A DNA stretch of 64,000 nucleotides from assembly GCF_002198735.1 (NCBI RefSeq), contig NZ_MWLO01000139.1:62001-126000 (forward strand). Reading direction: 5' to 3'. Positions 1 through 9,023 of the stretch are shown here, piece by piece (the stretch's first letter is position 1; every line of letters begins with the position of its first letter). Source of the DNA: Ideonella sp. A 288 (GTDB taxonomy: Bacteria > Pseudomonadota > Gammaproteobacteria > Burkholderiales > Burkholderiaceae_C). The position numbers were made by a program, and so were the translations under genes. The notes under the pieces are model-generated. The model had not been told where the DNA came from and made no database searches. It saw only the letters and a list, made by a program, of their open reading frames with translations.

Positions 1-1150
1 CGACCAGCCCCAGTTGGGGGCTGCACCAGCGCAGCAGGGCCTCGAAGCCGCACAGGCCGCAGTTCGGCAGCACCACGCGCGGCTGATAGTGCAGCACGAA
101 CTCGTCGCGCTCCAGGGCATGGCGCAGGCCGTGCTCGAGCGCGAAGCGACGCTGGCTGCGGGCCGCCAGGTCGGCGGTGCAGAAGCGGTGGCCACTGACG
201 CCGTCGCTCTTCACCTGCGCCAGGGCCATCGTGGCCGCCTTGATCAGGCTGGCCGGGTCCTTGCCGTCGTGCGGCGAGGCGGCAATGCCCACACGCGGCG
301 ACACCACCACCTCGTGGCCCGCCACGGCGAAGGGTTCCGACAGCGCACCGATGGCCTCGCCGACCGCGCCCACGGCATCGGCCGCGTCGACCAGGTCGGG
401 CAGCACCAGGATGAATTCGTCGCCGTCCAGTCGCGCAATCAGCTCGTTGTCGCGCGACACGCGGCGCAGCCGGGCCGCTGCCTCGCGCAGCAGGGCATCG
501 CCAACCATGTGGCCCAGGGTGTCGACGACGTTGCGGAAGCCTTCGAGGTGCACCATCGCCACCGCCGTGCTGCGGCCGCGGTGCTGGGCGGCGGCCACGG
601 CGTCGGCAACGCGGTGCTCCATCGCCAGGCGGTTGGGCAGGCCGGTGAGCAGGTCGTGCTGGGTCAGATGGGCCAGCTGCTCGGCCAGTTCGGCCTGGGT
701 CAGAAGATCTTGCTCGAGCTGCCGGTTGGCGGCCTCCATGGCCGCCGCCTCGGCGCGCAGCTCGGCGTTGCGGAACAGCGCGACGAAGACCTCGACCTTG
801 GAACGCAGCACCGTGGTGTCGATGGGCTTGAAGAGGTAGTCGACCGCACCGGCCTGATAACCTTTGAGCAGCATGGCACCGTCGGGCGAGTGGGCGGTGA
901 CGAAGATGATCGGCGTGCGGCTCGAGCGCTCGCGCTGGCGGATGAGCCTGGCGGTCTCGAAGCCGTCCATGCCGGGCATCTGCACGTCCATCAGGATCAG
1001 TGCGAAGTCGCGCTGCAGCGTCTGCCGCAGCGCCTCGGCGCCCGAGCCAGCACGCACCAACTCGACCCCGGTGTGGTCGAGCATGGCCTTCAGCAGGTAC
1101 AGGTTGGTGGGGTTGTCGTCCACCATCAGGATCGCGGGAAGCGGGTTCAT
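1..1150 (-). CDS. Response regulator with REC, degenerate GGDEF and EAL domains (3' end outside window)
   Basis: A cytoplasmic cyclic-di-GMP signalling protein, cut by the left edge after about 383 residues. The receiver domain (about 1-120) has the acidic pair at 11-12, the phospho-acceptor Asp55 in LILMD, and FKP. A short helical linker (about 120-155) leads to a GGDEF domain (about 160-320). The signature reads DGDEF (242-246), and the stretch usually DxDxFKxIND reads [10 protein letters not shown], so the metal-binding Asp is His. Diguanylate cyclase activity is therefore doubtful. The EAL domain begins with YQPR and EALLRW, so phosphodiesterase activity is possible, but its catalytic residues lie outside the window. 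ATG is at 1150. No cognate kinase is seen. A BLUF gene lies 199 bp upstream on the same strand. Confidence 0.9.
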   Translation of the reverse strand, partial: MNPLPAILMVDDNPTNLYLLKAMLDHTGVELVRAGSGAEALRQTLQRDFALILMDVQMPGMDGFETARLIRQRERSSRTPIIFVTAHSPDGAMLLKGYQAGAVDYLFKPIDTTVLRSKVEVFVALFRNAELRAEAAAMEAANRQLEQDLLTQAELAEQLAHLTQHDLLTGLPNRLAMEHRVADAVAAAQHRGRSTAVAMVHLEGFRNVVDTLGHMVGDALLREAAARLRRVSRDNELIARLDGDEFILVLPDLVDAADAVGAVGEAIGALSEPFAVAGHEVVVSPRVGIAASPHDGKDPASLIKAATMALAQVKSDGVSGHRFCTADLAARSQRRFALEHGLRHALERDEFVLHYQPRVVLPNCGLCGFEALLRWCSPQLGLV

Positions 1151-1268
1151 GCGGCAAGGATCCTAAGCGAACGCAACTTCCGGCGGTGCAGTTGGGCGCA
1201 AATCGATCGGCTGGAACCTGTGTGCATGACCGCCAGACCGTGGGCGACTCGCCAGCCCTTGCTTGTAC

Positions 1269-1293
1269 CCGTTGCATCCATCGCCTGCAACGG
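1269..1293 (-). terminator. Inverted repeat downstream of the BLUF gene
   Basis: Perfect 8-bp arms CCGTTGCA and TGCAACGG flank a 9-nt loop, 57 bp past the BLUF stop codon and 118 bp before the start of the REC-GGDEF-EAL gene. No T-run follows on the minus strand. It may be a weak terminator or an operator for the downstream gene. Confidence 0.3.
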
Positions 1294-1349
1294 TCGACGG
1301 GCCGAACCTGACCCGTCGCAGGGGACTTGGTCGCAGGCGGCCAGGCCGA

Positions 1350-1913
1350 TCAGGCCCACGCTTGGTGACCCCGCCGAACATGGGTCGGCGCGAGCCGCCT
1401 GGCGCGATCGGCAGACAGATCGAACAGGGCTGCCGCCACCGAATGCCGGCCGCGTTGCCAGAAGTTCGTCAGCAGGTCGCGCGCGCCGAAGCCCGGCTGC
1501 TCCATGCGGGCCAGGCTGTCCATGACCAGCGCATCCTGCCCGCTGGTCTGGGACTGGCCGCACTCGTCCACCACGCGCATGGCCATGGCCCAGTGGCCGA
1601 ACTGGCGCTGGCCGATCGGCTGGCGGAGCAGGTCGATCACGCCGTAGTGCAGCGGATCGGACTTGATGACCCCATACACCGTGGACAGTCCGGCCGCCGT
1701 CCCTTCGATGTACTGCATGAAGGCGCCGCCGGCGTACAGCAGCAGGCCGGTCACCTGCTCGTCGTGGTTGCGCGCCTGGGCGCGCGCCTGCAGGTGCCTC
1801 AACTCTGCCAGGGACAGCAGGCGTGCGGCCGTCGAGACATAGAGGATGGCGTACAGGTCCACCGGAGGGGGCGCCTGCCCCCTCGTCGTGTCGTCGTTCT
1901 CGGCGTCGGTCAT
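1350..1913 (-). CDS. BLUF domain blue-light sensor (FAD-binding), stand-alone
   Basis: 187 residues with one BLUF domain (about 18-112). BLUF domains bind FAD and switch on blue light by rearranging hydrogen bonds between a Tyr and a Gln. Both are visible: Tyr25 in ILYVS and Gln67 in FMQYIEG. The conserved Asn49 sits five residues before VTG, and the W/M strand is FGHWAMAM. The C-terminal 70 residues are helical and carry no recognisable output domain, so the output is probably a partner protein. ATG at 1913 gives the normal BLUF N-terminus; longer forms would run into rpoD. The gene lies 85 bp after rpoD, on the same strand and upstream of the REC-GGDEF-EAL gene, which suggests light input to c-di-GMP signalling (inference). 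Confidence 0.88.
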   Translation of the reverse strand: MTDAENDDTTRGQAPPPVDLYAILYVSTAARLLSLAELRHLQARAQARNHDEQVTGLLLYAGGAFMQYIEGTAAGLSTVYGVIKSDPLHYGVIDLLRQPIGQRQFGHWAMAMRVVDECGQSQTSGQDALVMDSLARMEQPGFGARDLLTNFWQRGRHSVAAALFDLSADRARRLAPTHVRRGHQAWA

Positions 1914-1998
1914 GTCGGTCGGTGTTCGATCGAGTGCAGCGCCTCGAACATCGGTTGGAACAACGGCCGCGCGCGCGGCCTGGCGATCGCGCCCGGGA

Positions 1999-4275
1999 CT
2001 ACAGCGATTCGGCGTACATGCGGATCTTGTCCGCACGGCTCGGGTGCTTGAGCTTGCGCATCGCCTTGGCCTCGATCTGGCGGATGCGTTCACGGGTCAC
2101 GTCGAACTGGTTGCCCACTTCCTCGAGCGTGTGGTCGCTGCTCATGTCGATGCCGAAGCGCATGCGCAGCACCTTGGCTTCGCGAGGCGTCAGGCCATCG
2201 AGCAGTTCGCCGACCACCGCGCGCAGGTTGGACTGCATCGCCGCGTCCATCGGTGCCACGTTGTGCTGGTCTTCGATGAAGTCGCCCAGCGTGGTGTCGC
2301 CGTCTTCGCCCACCGGCACTTCCAGCGACACCGGCTCGCGCGCGATCTTCATGATCTGGCGGACCTTCTCTTCGGTCAGTTCGAGCTTCTGCGCGATGGT
2401 GGCCGCATCGGGCTCGTGGCCGAACTCCTGCAGGTGGGCTCGGCTGACGCGGTTGATCTTGTTGATCGACTCGATCATGTGCACCGGCACCCGGATGGTG
2501 CGGGCCTGGTCGGCGATCGACCGCGTGATGGCCTGGCGGATCCACCACGTGGCGTAGGTCGAGAACTTGAAGCCGCGGCGGTATTCGAACTTCTCCACCG
2601 CCTTCATCAGGCCGACGTTGCCTTCCTGGATGAGGTCGAGGAACTGCAGGCCGCGGTTGGTGTACTTCTTGGCGATGGAGATCACCAGCCGGAGATTGGC
2701 CTCGATCATCTCGCGCTTGGCGTCGAGCGACACGCGGTCGCCCTCGTTCATGCGCTTGTGGATGGCCTTGAGCTCGTCGAGCGGGATCACCGCAGCGGTC
2801 TGCAGGCCGATGAGCTTGGTCTGCCATTCCTGGATCGCCGGCACATTGCGGCCGAGGACCGCGCTGTAGGGCTTGCCGGCGGCCACTTCGCCCTCGACCC
2901 AGGCCAGGTTCAGCAGGTTCGGCGGGAACTGCTCGATGAAGCGCTGCTGCGGCATACCGCACTTGTCGACGACGATCTTGCGGATCTCGCGCTCGCAGCG
3001 GCGCACGTGCTCGACCTGCGCGCGCAGCATGTCGCACAGCCGGTCGCTGGTCTTGACCGTGAAGCGCAGCGTCATCATCTGCTCGCTCAGCGCCTGCTGG
3101 GCCTTGCGGTAGGCGGGCGAGCCGTGGCCGGTCTTTTCGTGCGCGTGGCGCAGCTTGTCGAAACTCTGGCGCATGGCCGCGAAGCGCTCGAGCGCTGCGG
3201 TCTGCATCTCGTCCAGGCGGCGGGTCATGGCCTTGCTGCCGCCACTGCCGTCGTCGTCGTCCTCGGAGTCGTCGAACGAGTCGACGTCTTCCTCGGCCAC
3301 GTAGTCGTCCGCTTCACCGGCCACGACGAAGCCGTCGACCAGATCGGAGATCTGGATGGTGCCCTTGGCCACCTTGTCGGCGTCGGACAGCACCTCGGCC
3401 ACGATGGACGGCAGCGCCGACACCGCCAGCATCATGGCCTGGCGGCCGCCTTCGATGCGCTTGGCGATCTCGATCTCGCCCTCGCGGGTGAGCAGGTCGA
3501 ACGAGCCCATCTCGCGCATGTACATGCGCACCGGATCGGTGGTGCGGCCGAACTCGGAATCGACCGTGGACAGCGCGGCCTCGGCGGCCTCCTCGGCTTC
3601 TTCATCGCTCGCAGCCGTACCCGTGCCGCCGGCCACCAGCAGCGTGGCGGTGTCGGGGGCCTGCTCGTACACCGCGATGCCCATGTCGTTGAGCATCTTG
3701 ATGATCGCCTCGATCACCTCGGCGTCGACGAGTTTCTCGGGCAGGTGGTCGTTGATCTCCTGCTGCGTCAGGAAGCCGCGGGTCTTGCCCATCTTGACCA
3801 GCGCGGTCAACTCGCGCCGGCGCTTTTCGATCTCTGCCTCGGTGAGCAGGGTGACGTCGAGGCCGAACTCGCGGATCAGCGCGCGGGCCTTGGACTTGGG
3901 CACCTTCACCCGCAGCGGCTTGACCTTGGCCTCGGGGACGTCGGCCTCGGGGATGTCCACCACGTCGGCGGCGATGGCGTCGATGTCGTCGCCCAGCAGG
4001 TCGTCGTCACCGATCAGTTCGGGTTCGGCGTCCGGCAGCGCGACCACCGGCTTTGCGCGCGTGGCCGCTGCGCCGCGCTTGGCGGACGCCTTGGCGTCAG
4101 GGACCTTGGTGCTGGGGGCCTTCGCAGCGCTGGTCGACGGCTTCACGTTGGCCGCCGCAGCCGGCGCCTTGGCGGACGCCCGCGCGGCCTTCTTGGGTGG
4201 CACCACCGCCTGGGGAGCGATGGCCACCTCGGCAACGGACTCAGTGGTTCGACGAACAGGCTTCTTGGTGGTCAT
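1999..4275 (-). CDS. rpoD: RNA polymerase primary sigma factor RpoD (sigma-70)
   Basis: 758 residues. The N-terminal 110 residues are rich in Ala, Lys and Pro, as in other betaproteobacterial RpoD. Region 1.1, an acidic spacer containing EDDDDGSGG, and regions 2 to 4 follow. Region 2 is recognisable from [32 protein letters not shown] and ATWWIRQAI. Region 4.2 ends with the helix-turn-helix containing [18 protein letters not shown]. The start is ATG at 4275, preceded by AGGA; open frame continues upstream but has no family resemblance. The upstream neighbour is divergent, so rpoD is not in the usual rpsU-dnaG-rpoD arrangement here. Confidence 0.98.
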   Translation of the reverse strand: MTTKKPVRRTTESVAEVAIAPQAVVPPKKAARASAKAPAAAANVKPSTSAAKAPSTKVPDAKASAKRGAAATRAKPVVALPDAEPELIGDDDLLGDDIDAIAADVVDIPEADVPEAKVKPLRVKVPKSKARALIREFGLDVTLLTEAEIEKRRRELTALVKMGKTRGFLTQQEINDHLPEKLVDAEVIEAIIKMLNDMGIAVYEQAPDTATLLVAGGTGTAASDEEAEEAAEAALSTVDSEFGRTTDPVRMYMREMGSFDLLTREGEIEIAKRIEGGRQAMMLAVSALPSIVAEVLSDADKVAKGTIQISDLVDGFVVAGEADDYVAEEDVDSFDDSEDDDDGSGGSKAMTRRLDEMQTAALERFAAMRQSFDKLRHAHEKTGHGSPAYRKAQQALSEQMMTLRFTVKTSDRLCDMLRAQVEHVRRCEREIRKIVVDKCGMPQQRFIEQFPPNLLNLAWVEGEVAAGKPYSAVLGRNVPAIQEWQTKLIGLQTAAVIPLDELKAIHKRMNEGDRVSLDAKREMIEANLRLVISIAKKYTNRGLQFLDLIQEGNVGLMKAVEKFEYRRGFKFSTYATWWIRQAITRSIADQARTIRVPVHMIESINKINRVSRAHLQEFGHEPDAATIAQKLELTEEKVRQIMKIAREPVSLEVPVGEDGDTTLGDFIEDQHNVAPMDAAMQSNLRAVVGELLDGLTPREAKVLRMRFGIDMSSDHTLEEVGNQFDVTRERIRQIEAKAMRKLKHPSRADKIRMYAESL

Positions 4276-4606
4276 GCGGATCCTGAAGGGTGGTGCTGGC
4301 CTGGTCGGGACGGTCCGCAAGGCTGGGTGACAGCGGGGCTGTCGGGTGAAGAAGACAAGAGACTGAACGTCAGGATTCACCGTCGGAATCCCACGCTGGC
4401 ACATGGGGGCTGAAGCCCGGAAGAAAAGGCCGCCATCTCGGCAGCCGAGGCTGCGTTGGAGTCGGAGGACACGGGCCTCGCGACCGGGCCGACCGCGGCT
4501 GGCTTCGAACGTCCGGATGGCCCCACCGGACCTCACAGCCTGGCCCGCGGCGCTCGAGGTTGGCCGAACGGTCTGTTCGGATTCCCGCGCGCGCGGAAAA
4601 CCGACA

Positions 4607-4612
4607 ATCATA
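4607..4612 (-). promoter_or_regulatory. Candidate -10 element for rpoD
   Basis: TATGAT on the minus strand is the best -10 match in the 536-bp gap (4276-4811) between rpoD and the divergent Spy-like gene. No convincing -35 lies 16-18 bp upstream. It would give rpoD a leader of about 325 nt. I see no gene in the leader. Confidence 0.3.
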
Positions 4613-4726
4613 CGGCAGTTGCGATCCTGGATGTTGCCCTTGTCGCCGTCCGCGCGGCAAATGACCGGGGTGTTCGCGCAAATCAGGGTGCTGCCGCACG
4701 GGGCCGTCGGCGTGCCCCCTTGGCTG

Positions 4727-4741
4727 TTTACGGATCTTTAC
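4727..4741. promoter_or_regulatory. CpxR-type box upstream of the Spy/CpxP-like gene
   Basis: The plus strand reads TTTAC, five bases, TTTAC. Its complement is GTAAA-N5-GTAAA, the published consensus for CpxR. AT-rich direct repeats like this stand out in such GC-rich DNA. The box lies 71-85 bp before the start codon of the Spy-like gene, which is followed by an OmpR-family regulator and kinase. It is probably the autoregulatory site of that regulator. Confidence 0.65.
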
Positions 4742-4751
4742 CGCGGTGACC

Positions 4752-4771
4752 CAGCCCCGATACGGGGGCTG
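4752..4771 (+). other. Hairpin in the leader of the Spy-like gene
   Basis: A 7-bp stem CAGCCCC/GGGGCTG closes a 6-nt loop GATACG between the CpxR-type box and the start codon. It is likely transcribed as part of the 5' leader. Function unknown. Confidence 0.3.
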
Positions 4772-4811
4772 CCCAGAATCCTCCTTACCCTGTTTCCCTT
4801 CCGAGGACATC

Positions 4812-5375
4812 ATGACCAAGACACCCTACGCCCACACCTGGATTTCCCTTCGCCGCACCGCCGTGGCCTGCGCAGTGTTGCTGGGCGCGGTGACCGCGGT
4901 CCAGGCGCAGCCTGGCATGCACGGCGGCCCTGGCATGCACGGCGGTCCCGGAATGCATGGTGGCCCGGGCATGCGCGAGCCCGGCATGATGGGCATGGCC
5001 GGCCCTGGCCGGCACCTCGAACGCATGCTGTCGGGCGCGGGTGCCAGCGCAGAGCAGCGCGCCAAGGTGCGCGACATCATGGCCGCCGCCCGCGACGAGG
5101 TGCAGCGCCAGCGCGAGGTCGGCCGCGATGCCCGCCAGCAGATGATGCAGTTGATGCTGGCGCCGCAGGTCGATCCGGCAGCGGTTGAGGCCGCGCGGCA
5201 ACGCATGTCGGTGGCGCACGATGCGACGAGCAAGCGCATGGCACAAGCCATGCTCGACGCGGGCGGGGTGCTCACCCCCGACCAACGGGCGAAGCTGGCC
5301 GAGCGCATGAAGGCCCGTGGTGAAATGATGGAACGCCACCAGCGCGAGCGTGAAGCGCTGCAACCGAAGGGCTGA
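4812..5375 (+). CDS. Periplasmic Spy/CpxP-like protein with Met/His repeat (LTxxQ family)
   Basis: 187 residues. A signal peptide ends near AVQA|Q (about residue 32). A low-complexity tract (about 34-64) repeats GMHGGP three times and continues GMREPGMMGMAGPG, a Met/His/Gly composition typical of metal binding. A mostly alpha-helical region with ASAEQ (about 78-82) and LTPDQ (154-158) matches the paired LTxxQ motifs of Spy, CpxP and ZraP. Family members are periplasmic chaperones or negative regulators of a membrane kinase. ATG 4812 has a GAGGA site, and a CpxR-type box lies upstream. The regulator gene follows after 66 bp, so this is probably the stress-sensing accessory of the adjacent two-component system. 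Which metal or stress it senses is not visible. Confidence 0.85.
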   Translation: MTKTPYAHTWISLRRTAVACAVLLGAVTAVQAQPGMHGGPGMHGGPGMHGGPGMREPGMMGMAGPGRHLERMLSGAGASAEQRAKVRDIMAAARDEVQRQREVGRDARQQMMQLMLAPQVDPAAVEAARQRMSVAHDATSKRMAQAMLDAGGVLTPDQRAKLAERMKARGEMMERHQREREALQPKG

Positions 5376-5441
5376 CGGCCCGGGTGGCGCTGGTCCCTGC
5401 GGCGTCGGCCGCAGGGCAGATCTCAACGACACACGGATGAC

Positions 5442-6146
5442 ATGAGCGCTCGACTGCTGTTGATCGACGACGACGCCCGGCTGGTGGCCATGATCGGTGA
5501 CTACCTGCGTGCCAATGGCTACGACGTCGACACGGCCGGCACGCTGGCAGCCGGCCGGGACAGCCTGAGAGTGGGCAGCTACGACGCCTTGCTGCTCGAC
5601 CTGATGCTGCCCGATGGCGACGGGCTCGACCTGACGCGCGAACTGCGCTCCGACCACCGCCTGCGCCGCCTGCCGCTGCTGATGCTCACGGCGCGCGGCG
5701 AGCCGCTCGACAGGGTGGTGGGGCTCGAACTGGGGGCCGACGACTACCTGCCCAAACCCTTCGAGCCGCGCGAACTGCTGGCCCGAGTCAAGGCCTTGCT
5801 TCGGCGCGCCCACCCGTCGCCGTTGGCCGACGACGTGCTGCAGTTCGGCCGCCTCGAGATCGACCTCGCGGCTCGCCAGGCCCGAATCGACGGCAAGGTC
5901 TGCGACCTCACCAGCCACCAGTTCGAGTTGCTGGTGGTGCTGGCGCAGAGCGCTGGTCGGGTGCTCACCCGAGACCAGATCATGGACACGCTCAAGGGCC
6001 ATCCGATGGAGGCCTTCGACCGCAGCATCGACGTGCACGTCTCGCGCATCCGCGCCTGCATCGAGGATGACCCCAAGAACCCGCAGCGGGTGCTCACGGT
6101 GCGCGGTTCCGGCTACGTCTTTGCCCGAAAGCAGGACGCCGAGTGA
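5442..6146 (+). CDS. OmpR-family response regulator (CpxR/RstA-like)
   Basis: 234 residues. The receiver domain (1-118) has the acidic pocket LIDDD (8-11), phospho-acceptor Asp53 in LLLDLMLPDGDG, Thr83 in MLTARG and Lys105 in LPKPF. A winged-helix DNA-binding domain (about 130-230) has LTSHQFELLVVLAQSAGRVL and the recognition region RSIDVHVSRIR, ending with VRGSGYVFA. It is expected to bind direct-repeat sites such as the GTAAA pair at 4727-4741. It sits between the Spy-like gene (66 bp upstream) and the kinase gene (122 bp downstream), all on plus. Confidence 0.95.
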   Translation: MSARLLLIDDDARLVAMIGDYLRANGYDVDTAGTLAAGRDSLRVGSYDALLLDLMLPDGDGLDLTRELRSDHRLRRLPLLMLTARGEPLDRVVGLELGADDYLPKPFEPRELLARVKALLRRAHPSPLADDVLQFGRLEIDLAARQARIDGKVCDLTSHQFELLVVLAQSAGRVLTRDQIMDTLKGHPMEAFDRSIDVHVSRIRACIEDDPKNPQRVLTVRGSGYVFARKQDAE

Positions 6147-6268
6147 CCAGCGGCGGCCTTGCCACCGTGCACTGCCGGCCGTCACGCGGGGCAGCGCTCG
6201 AGTCAACGAAGGGGCGTCCCCGAGTCGACTCACCCGCCCGGCCTGCGGGCGCACTGCACGGGCACTGA

Positions 6269-7624
6269 GTGCGTTCGCTCTACCTGCGCATTTGGTTGAC
6301 CGTGGTGCTGGCGCTGGCGGCCTTCGCGCTGGCGTCGGGTTGGCTGTGGCAACAGCACCTCGACCAGGAGCGCGCACGCTTCGAGGTCTCCGCCGGCGAA
6401 CGCATCGCCGCCTGGGCCGAACTGGTGCAGCGCTCGATGCCCTCGGCCGATGCGCCCGCGGACGAGCAGGCCGATGCGCTGCGCGACTGGTCGGTGAGGC
6501 TGCGTGTGCCGCTGGCCCTGGACGACCGGCAGGGGCAGCGTGTGGTGGCTTCGGACAGTTTCCTTCGGCGCGAAAGCGATGGTGGCCCGCCGGCGATGTC
6601 GGTCAAGCTCGATGACGGCCGCACCCTCTGGATTGCACGTCGCGTGCCGCGGCGTGGGCCCGGCATGGTCGGTGGTGCGCCGCCGCGCGACGGGGGTGGC
6701 CCGCCGGGCGTGATGCCGGCGCCCATGATGCCGATGCTGGGCTTCGGCCTGCCCTCGGCCGTCGGCCCGGTGCTGCTGATGCTGTTGGTCTTCGTGGCGG
6801 TGGCGGCCGGCGCCTACCCGGTGGTGCGGCGGCTGACCAGCCGGCTCGAGGCGCTGAAGAAGGGCGTCGAGGTCTTCGGTGGTGGCGCGCTCGGGCACCG
6901 GGTCGACGCGTCGGGCCGCGACGAGGTGGCCGCCGTGGCCTCCACCTTCAACCGCGCTGCCGACCGCATCGAGACGCTGGTGCGCTCGCACCAGAGCCTG
7001 CTGGCCAATGCCAGCCACGAACTTCGCTCGCCGCTGGCGCGGTTGAAGATGGCCGTGTCGATGTACCCCGACGCCACCGGCGCCCAGCGCGACAGCCTGC
7101 GCCACGAGATCGAGACCAACGTCGGCGAACTCGATGCCCTGGTCGAAGAGGTGCTGCTGGCCAGCCGGCTCGATGCCGCGCAGGCGCTCGACACGGACGA
7201 GCCGGTCGACCTGCTGGTGCTGGCCGCCGAGGAGGCTGCCCGTGTGGGTGCCGAGGCTGGTGGCGTCGCCCTGGTGGTGCAGGGCAGCGAACGCCTGCTG
7301 CGCCGCGCGATGCGCAACCTGCTCGAGAACGCCCGCCGCTACGGCCAGAAGGACGTGGAGATCACCGTGGCGCGAGAGGCCGACGGCCGCGCCGGCTGGC
7401 GTGTGTGCGACCGCGGGCCGGGCGTGCCCGAGGCCCACCGCGAGCGCATCTTCGAGCCTTTCTTCCGCCTGCCCGGCCATGCCGAGCGCGAGGGCGGCGT
7501 GGGCCTGGGTCTGAGCCTGGTGCGCCAGATTGTCGAGCGCCACGGTGGGCAGGTGCAGTGCCAGCCGCGCGCCGGCGGTGGCACCTGCTTCGTTGTGTCG
7601 CTGCCCGGCGATCGCGTGCGCTGA
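6269..7624 (+). CDS. Sensor histidine kinase, partner of the upstream regulator
   Basis: 451 residues, GTG start. Order: TM1 (about 7-27), a short periplasmic sensor (about 28-163), TM2 (about 164-186), HAMP (about 187-240), HisKA with His250 in ANASHELRSPLARLK, then the HATPase with MRNLLENARRYG (348-358), DRGPGVPE (381-388), EPFFR and GVGLGLSLVRQ (410-419). The end of the periplasmic segment (about 128-160) is very rich in Gly, Pro and Met, echoing the Met-rich tract of the Spy-like protein. The 122-bp gap to the regulator shows no second gene. The stop lies 7 bp from the convergent MATE gene. Confidence 0.93.
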   Translation: MRSLYLRIWLTVVLALAAFALASGWLWQQHLDQERARFEVSAGERIAAWAELVQRSMPSADAPADEQADALRDWSVRLRVPLALDDRQGQRVVASDSFLRRESDGGPPAMSVKLDDGRTLWIARRVPRRGPGMVGGAPPRDGGGPPGVMPAPMMPMLGFGLPSAVGPVLLMLLVFVAVAAGAYPVVRRLTSRLEALKKGVEVFGGGALGHRVDASGRDEVAAVASTFNRAADRIETLVRSHQSLLANASHELRSPLARLKMAVSMYPDATGAQRDSLRHEIETNVGELDALVEEVLLASRLDAAQALDTDEPVDLLVLAAEEAARVGAEAGGVALVVQGSERLLRRAMRNLLENARRYGQKDVEITVAREADGRAGWRVCDRGPGVPEAHRERIFEPFFRLPGHAEREGGVGLGLSLVRQIVERHGGQVQCQPRAGGGTCFVVSLPGDRVR

Positions 7625-7631
7625 ACCGCGG

Positions 7632-9023
7632 TCAGCGCGCCTCGGCAGCCGATTCGTTTGCCTGTTGCCGCAGCACCCAGGCCAGGAACAGCGTCAGTCC
7701 GGCGGCCGCGCAGACCAGGCCGACGGTGGAGGCGGTCCAGAACCCGACCGCGCCACGCCAGGCCAGTGGCACGGCCTCGAAGCCGCCGAAGGCCATCGCG
7801 TAGCCACCACCCAGCCCGACGCCCCACAGCGCCACCGCGTAGATGACCAGTGGCACGGTTGCGATGTGCCAGGCCCGCAGCACGAAGGCCGACAGCGTCT
7901 GCGCCGCATCGGCGGCATGGAACAGCGCCACCCAGGCCAGCAGCGGCATGGCCGCGCCGATGACCGCCGGGTTGTCGGTGTACAGCCGCAGCACCGGCTC
8001 GCGCGCCAGGTACACCGCGGCTCCCAGGGCCGTGGCCAGCCCCACGGTGAACTGCCAGCCGTGCCAGCACAGCCGGCGCGCATCGGCCAGGTCGCCCGCA
8101 CCGATGCGCTGGGCCACCAGCGTGCTGGTGGCATTGGACAGGCCCAGCGGCATCATGAACAGCAGCGACACCAGGTTGGCCGCCAGCTGATGGCCGGCCA
8201 CGGGCGTCTCGCCCAGGCGGGCGATGAAGATCGCCATGAAGGCAAAGCCCGTCACCTCGACCAGCACCGAGGCACCGATCGGCAGGCCCAGGCCCAGCAG
8301 GGCCTTCAGCGAGCCCAGGTGCAGGGGCCGCAGGCGTGGCAGGCCCAGTTCGAAGCGGGCATAGAACGGGTCGCGCCACAGCAGCACGCCGCCGGCCAGC
8401 ACCTGTGCCCACATCGCCACCAGCGTGGCGATGCCACAGCCCACCACCCCGAGCGCCGGGATGCCCAGCAGCGGCACGCCGCCGACCAGCGCGAAAGACA
8501 ACGGCACCTTCAGTGCCAGCGCGGCCACCTGGATCACCATCACCGCCTTGGGCCGCGACACCGCGGTGTTGAAGGCGCGGAACACCGTGAACAGCAGCGA
8601 GCCCGGCAGCGAAAAGGCCAGGGCCAGCAGGTAGCCGCTCACCTTGTCGGCGACCTCCGGGCTGGCCCTCGACAGCGACAGGAACGGCGCCGGGAACGCC
8701 AGCAGGCCGCTGCCGACGAGCGTCAGCCCCAGCGCCAGCCACAGGCCCTGGTGGAACTGCTCGCCAGCCTCGGCATGGCGGTGCGCACCGTGCAGGCGGC
8801 CGACGATCGGCCCGATGGCCAGCACGATGCCCATCAAGCCGATGAACACGGTGATGTAGGCCGCCGAGCCGACGGCCAGCGCCGCCAGGTCGGTGGCCGA
8901 ATGGCGCGCCACCAGCATCGTGTCGACGGTGGCGAAGGCCAACACTGCGATCTGCCCGACGAACACCGGCCAGGCCAGCGGCACGATGCGGCGCACGCTG
9001 TGCGAGAGGCTGCCGGCGCTCAT
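7632..9023 (-). CDS. MATE family efflux transporter
   Basis: 463 residues with about 12 hydrophobic segments and MATE-type repeats, including PLAWPVFVGQIAVLAFATVD near the N-terminus and GHQLAANLVSLLFMMPLGLS in the second half. MATE proteins export cationic drugs or metabolites in exchange for H+ or Na+; the substrate here is unknown. ATG 9023 overlaps the stop of the upstream DUF3717/DUF1289 gene by 4 bp (ATGA), so the two are probably translationally coupled. It ends 7 bp from the convergent histidine kinase gene. Confidence 0.92.
   Translation of the reverse strand: MSAGSLSHSVRRIVPLAWPVFVGQIAVLAFATVDTMLVARHSATDLAALAVGSAAYITVFIGLMGIVLAIGPIVGRLHGAHRHAEAGEQFHQGLWLALGLTLVGSGLLAFPAPFLSLSRASPEVADKVSGYLLALAFSLPGSLLFTVFRAFNTAVSRPKAVMVIQVAALALKVPLSFALVGGVPLLGIPALGVVGCGIATLVAMWAQVLAGGVLLWRDPFYARFELGLPRLRPLHLGSLKALLGLGLPIGASVLVEVTGFAFMAIFIARLGETPVAGHQLAANLVSLLFMMPLGLSNATSTLVAQRIGAGDLADARRLCWHGWQFTVGLATALGAAVYLAREPVLRLYTDNPAVIGAAMPLLAWVALFHAADAAQTLSAFVLRAWHIATVPLVIYAVALWGVGLGGGYAMAFGGFEAVPLAWRGAVGFWTASTVGLVCAAAGLTLFLAWVLRQQANESAAEAR

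Noticed and set aside
1-1525. A plus-strand open frame of about 500 codons at the left end
   Set aside because: Opposite to a REC-GGDEF-EAL gene whose motifs are plain, and its composition is Gln/Arg/His-rich as in other shadows here.
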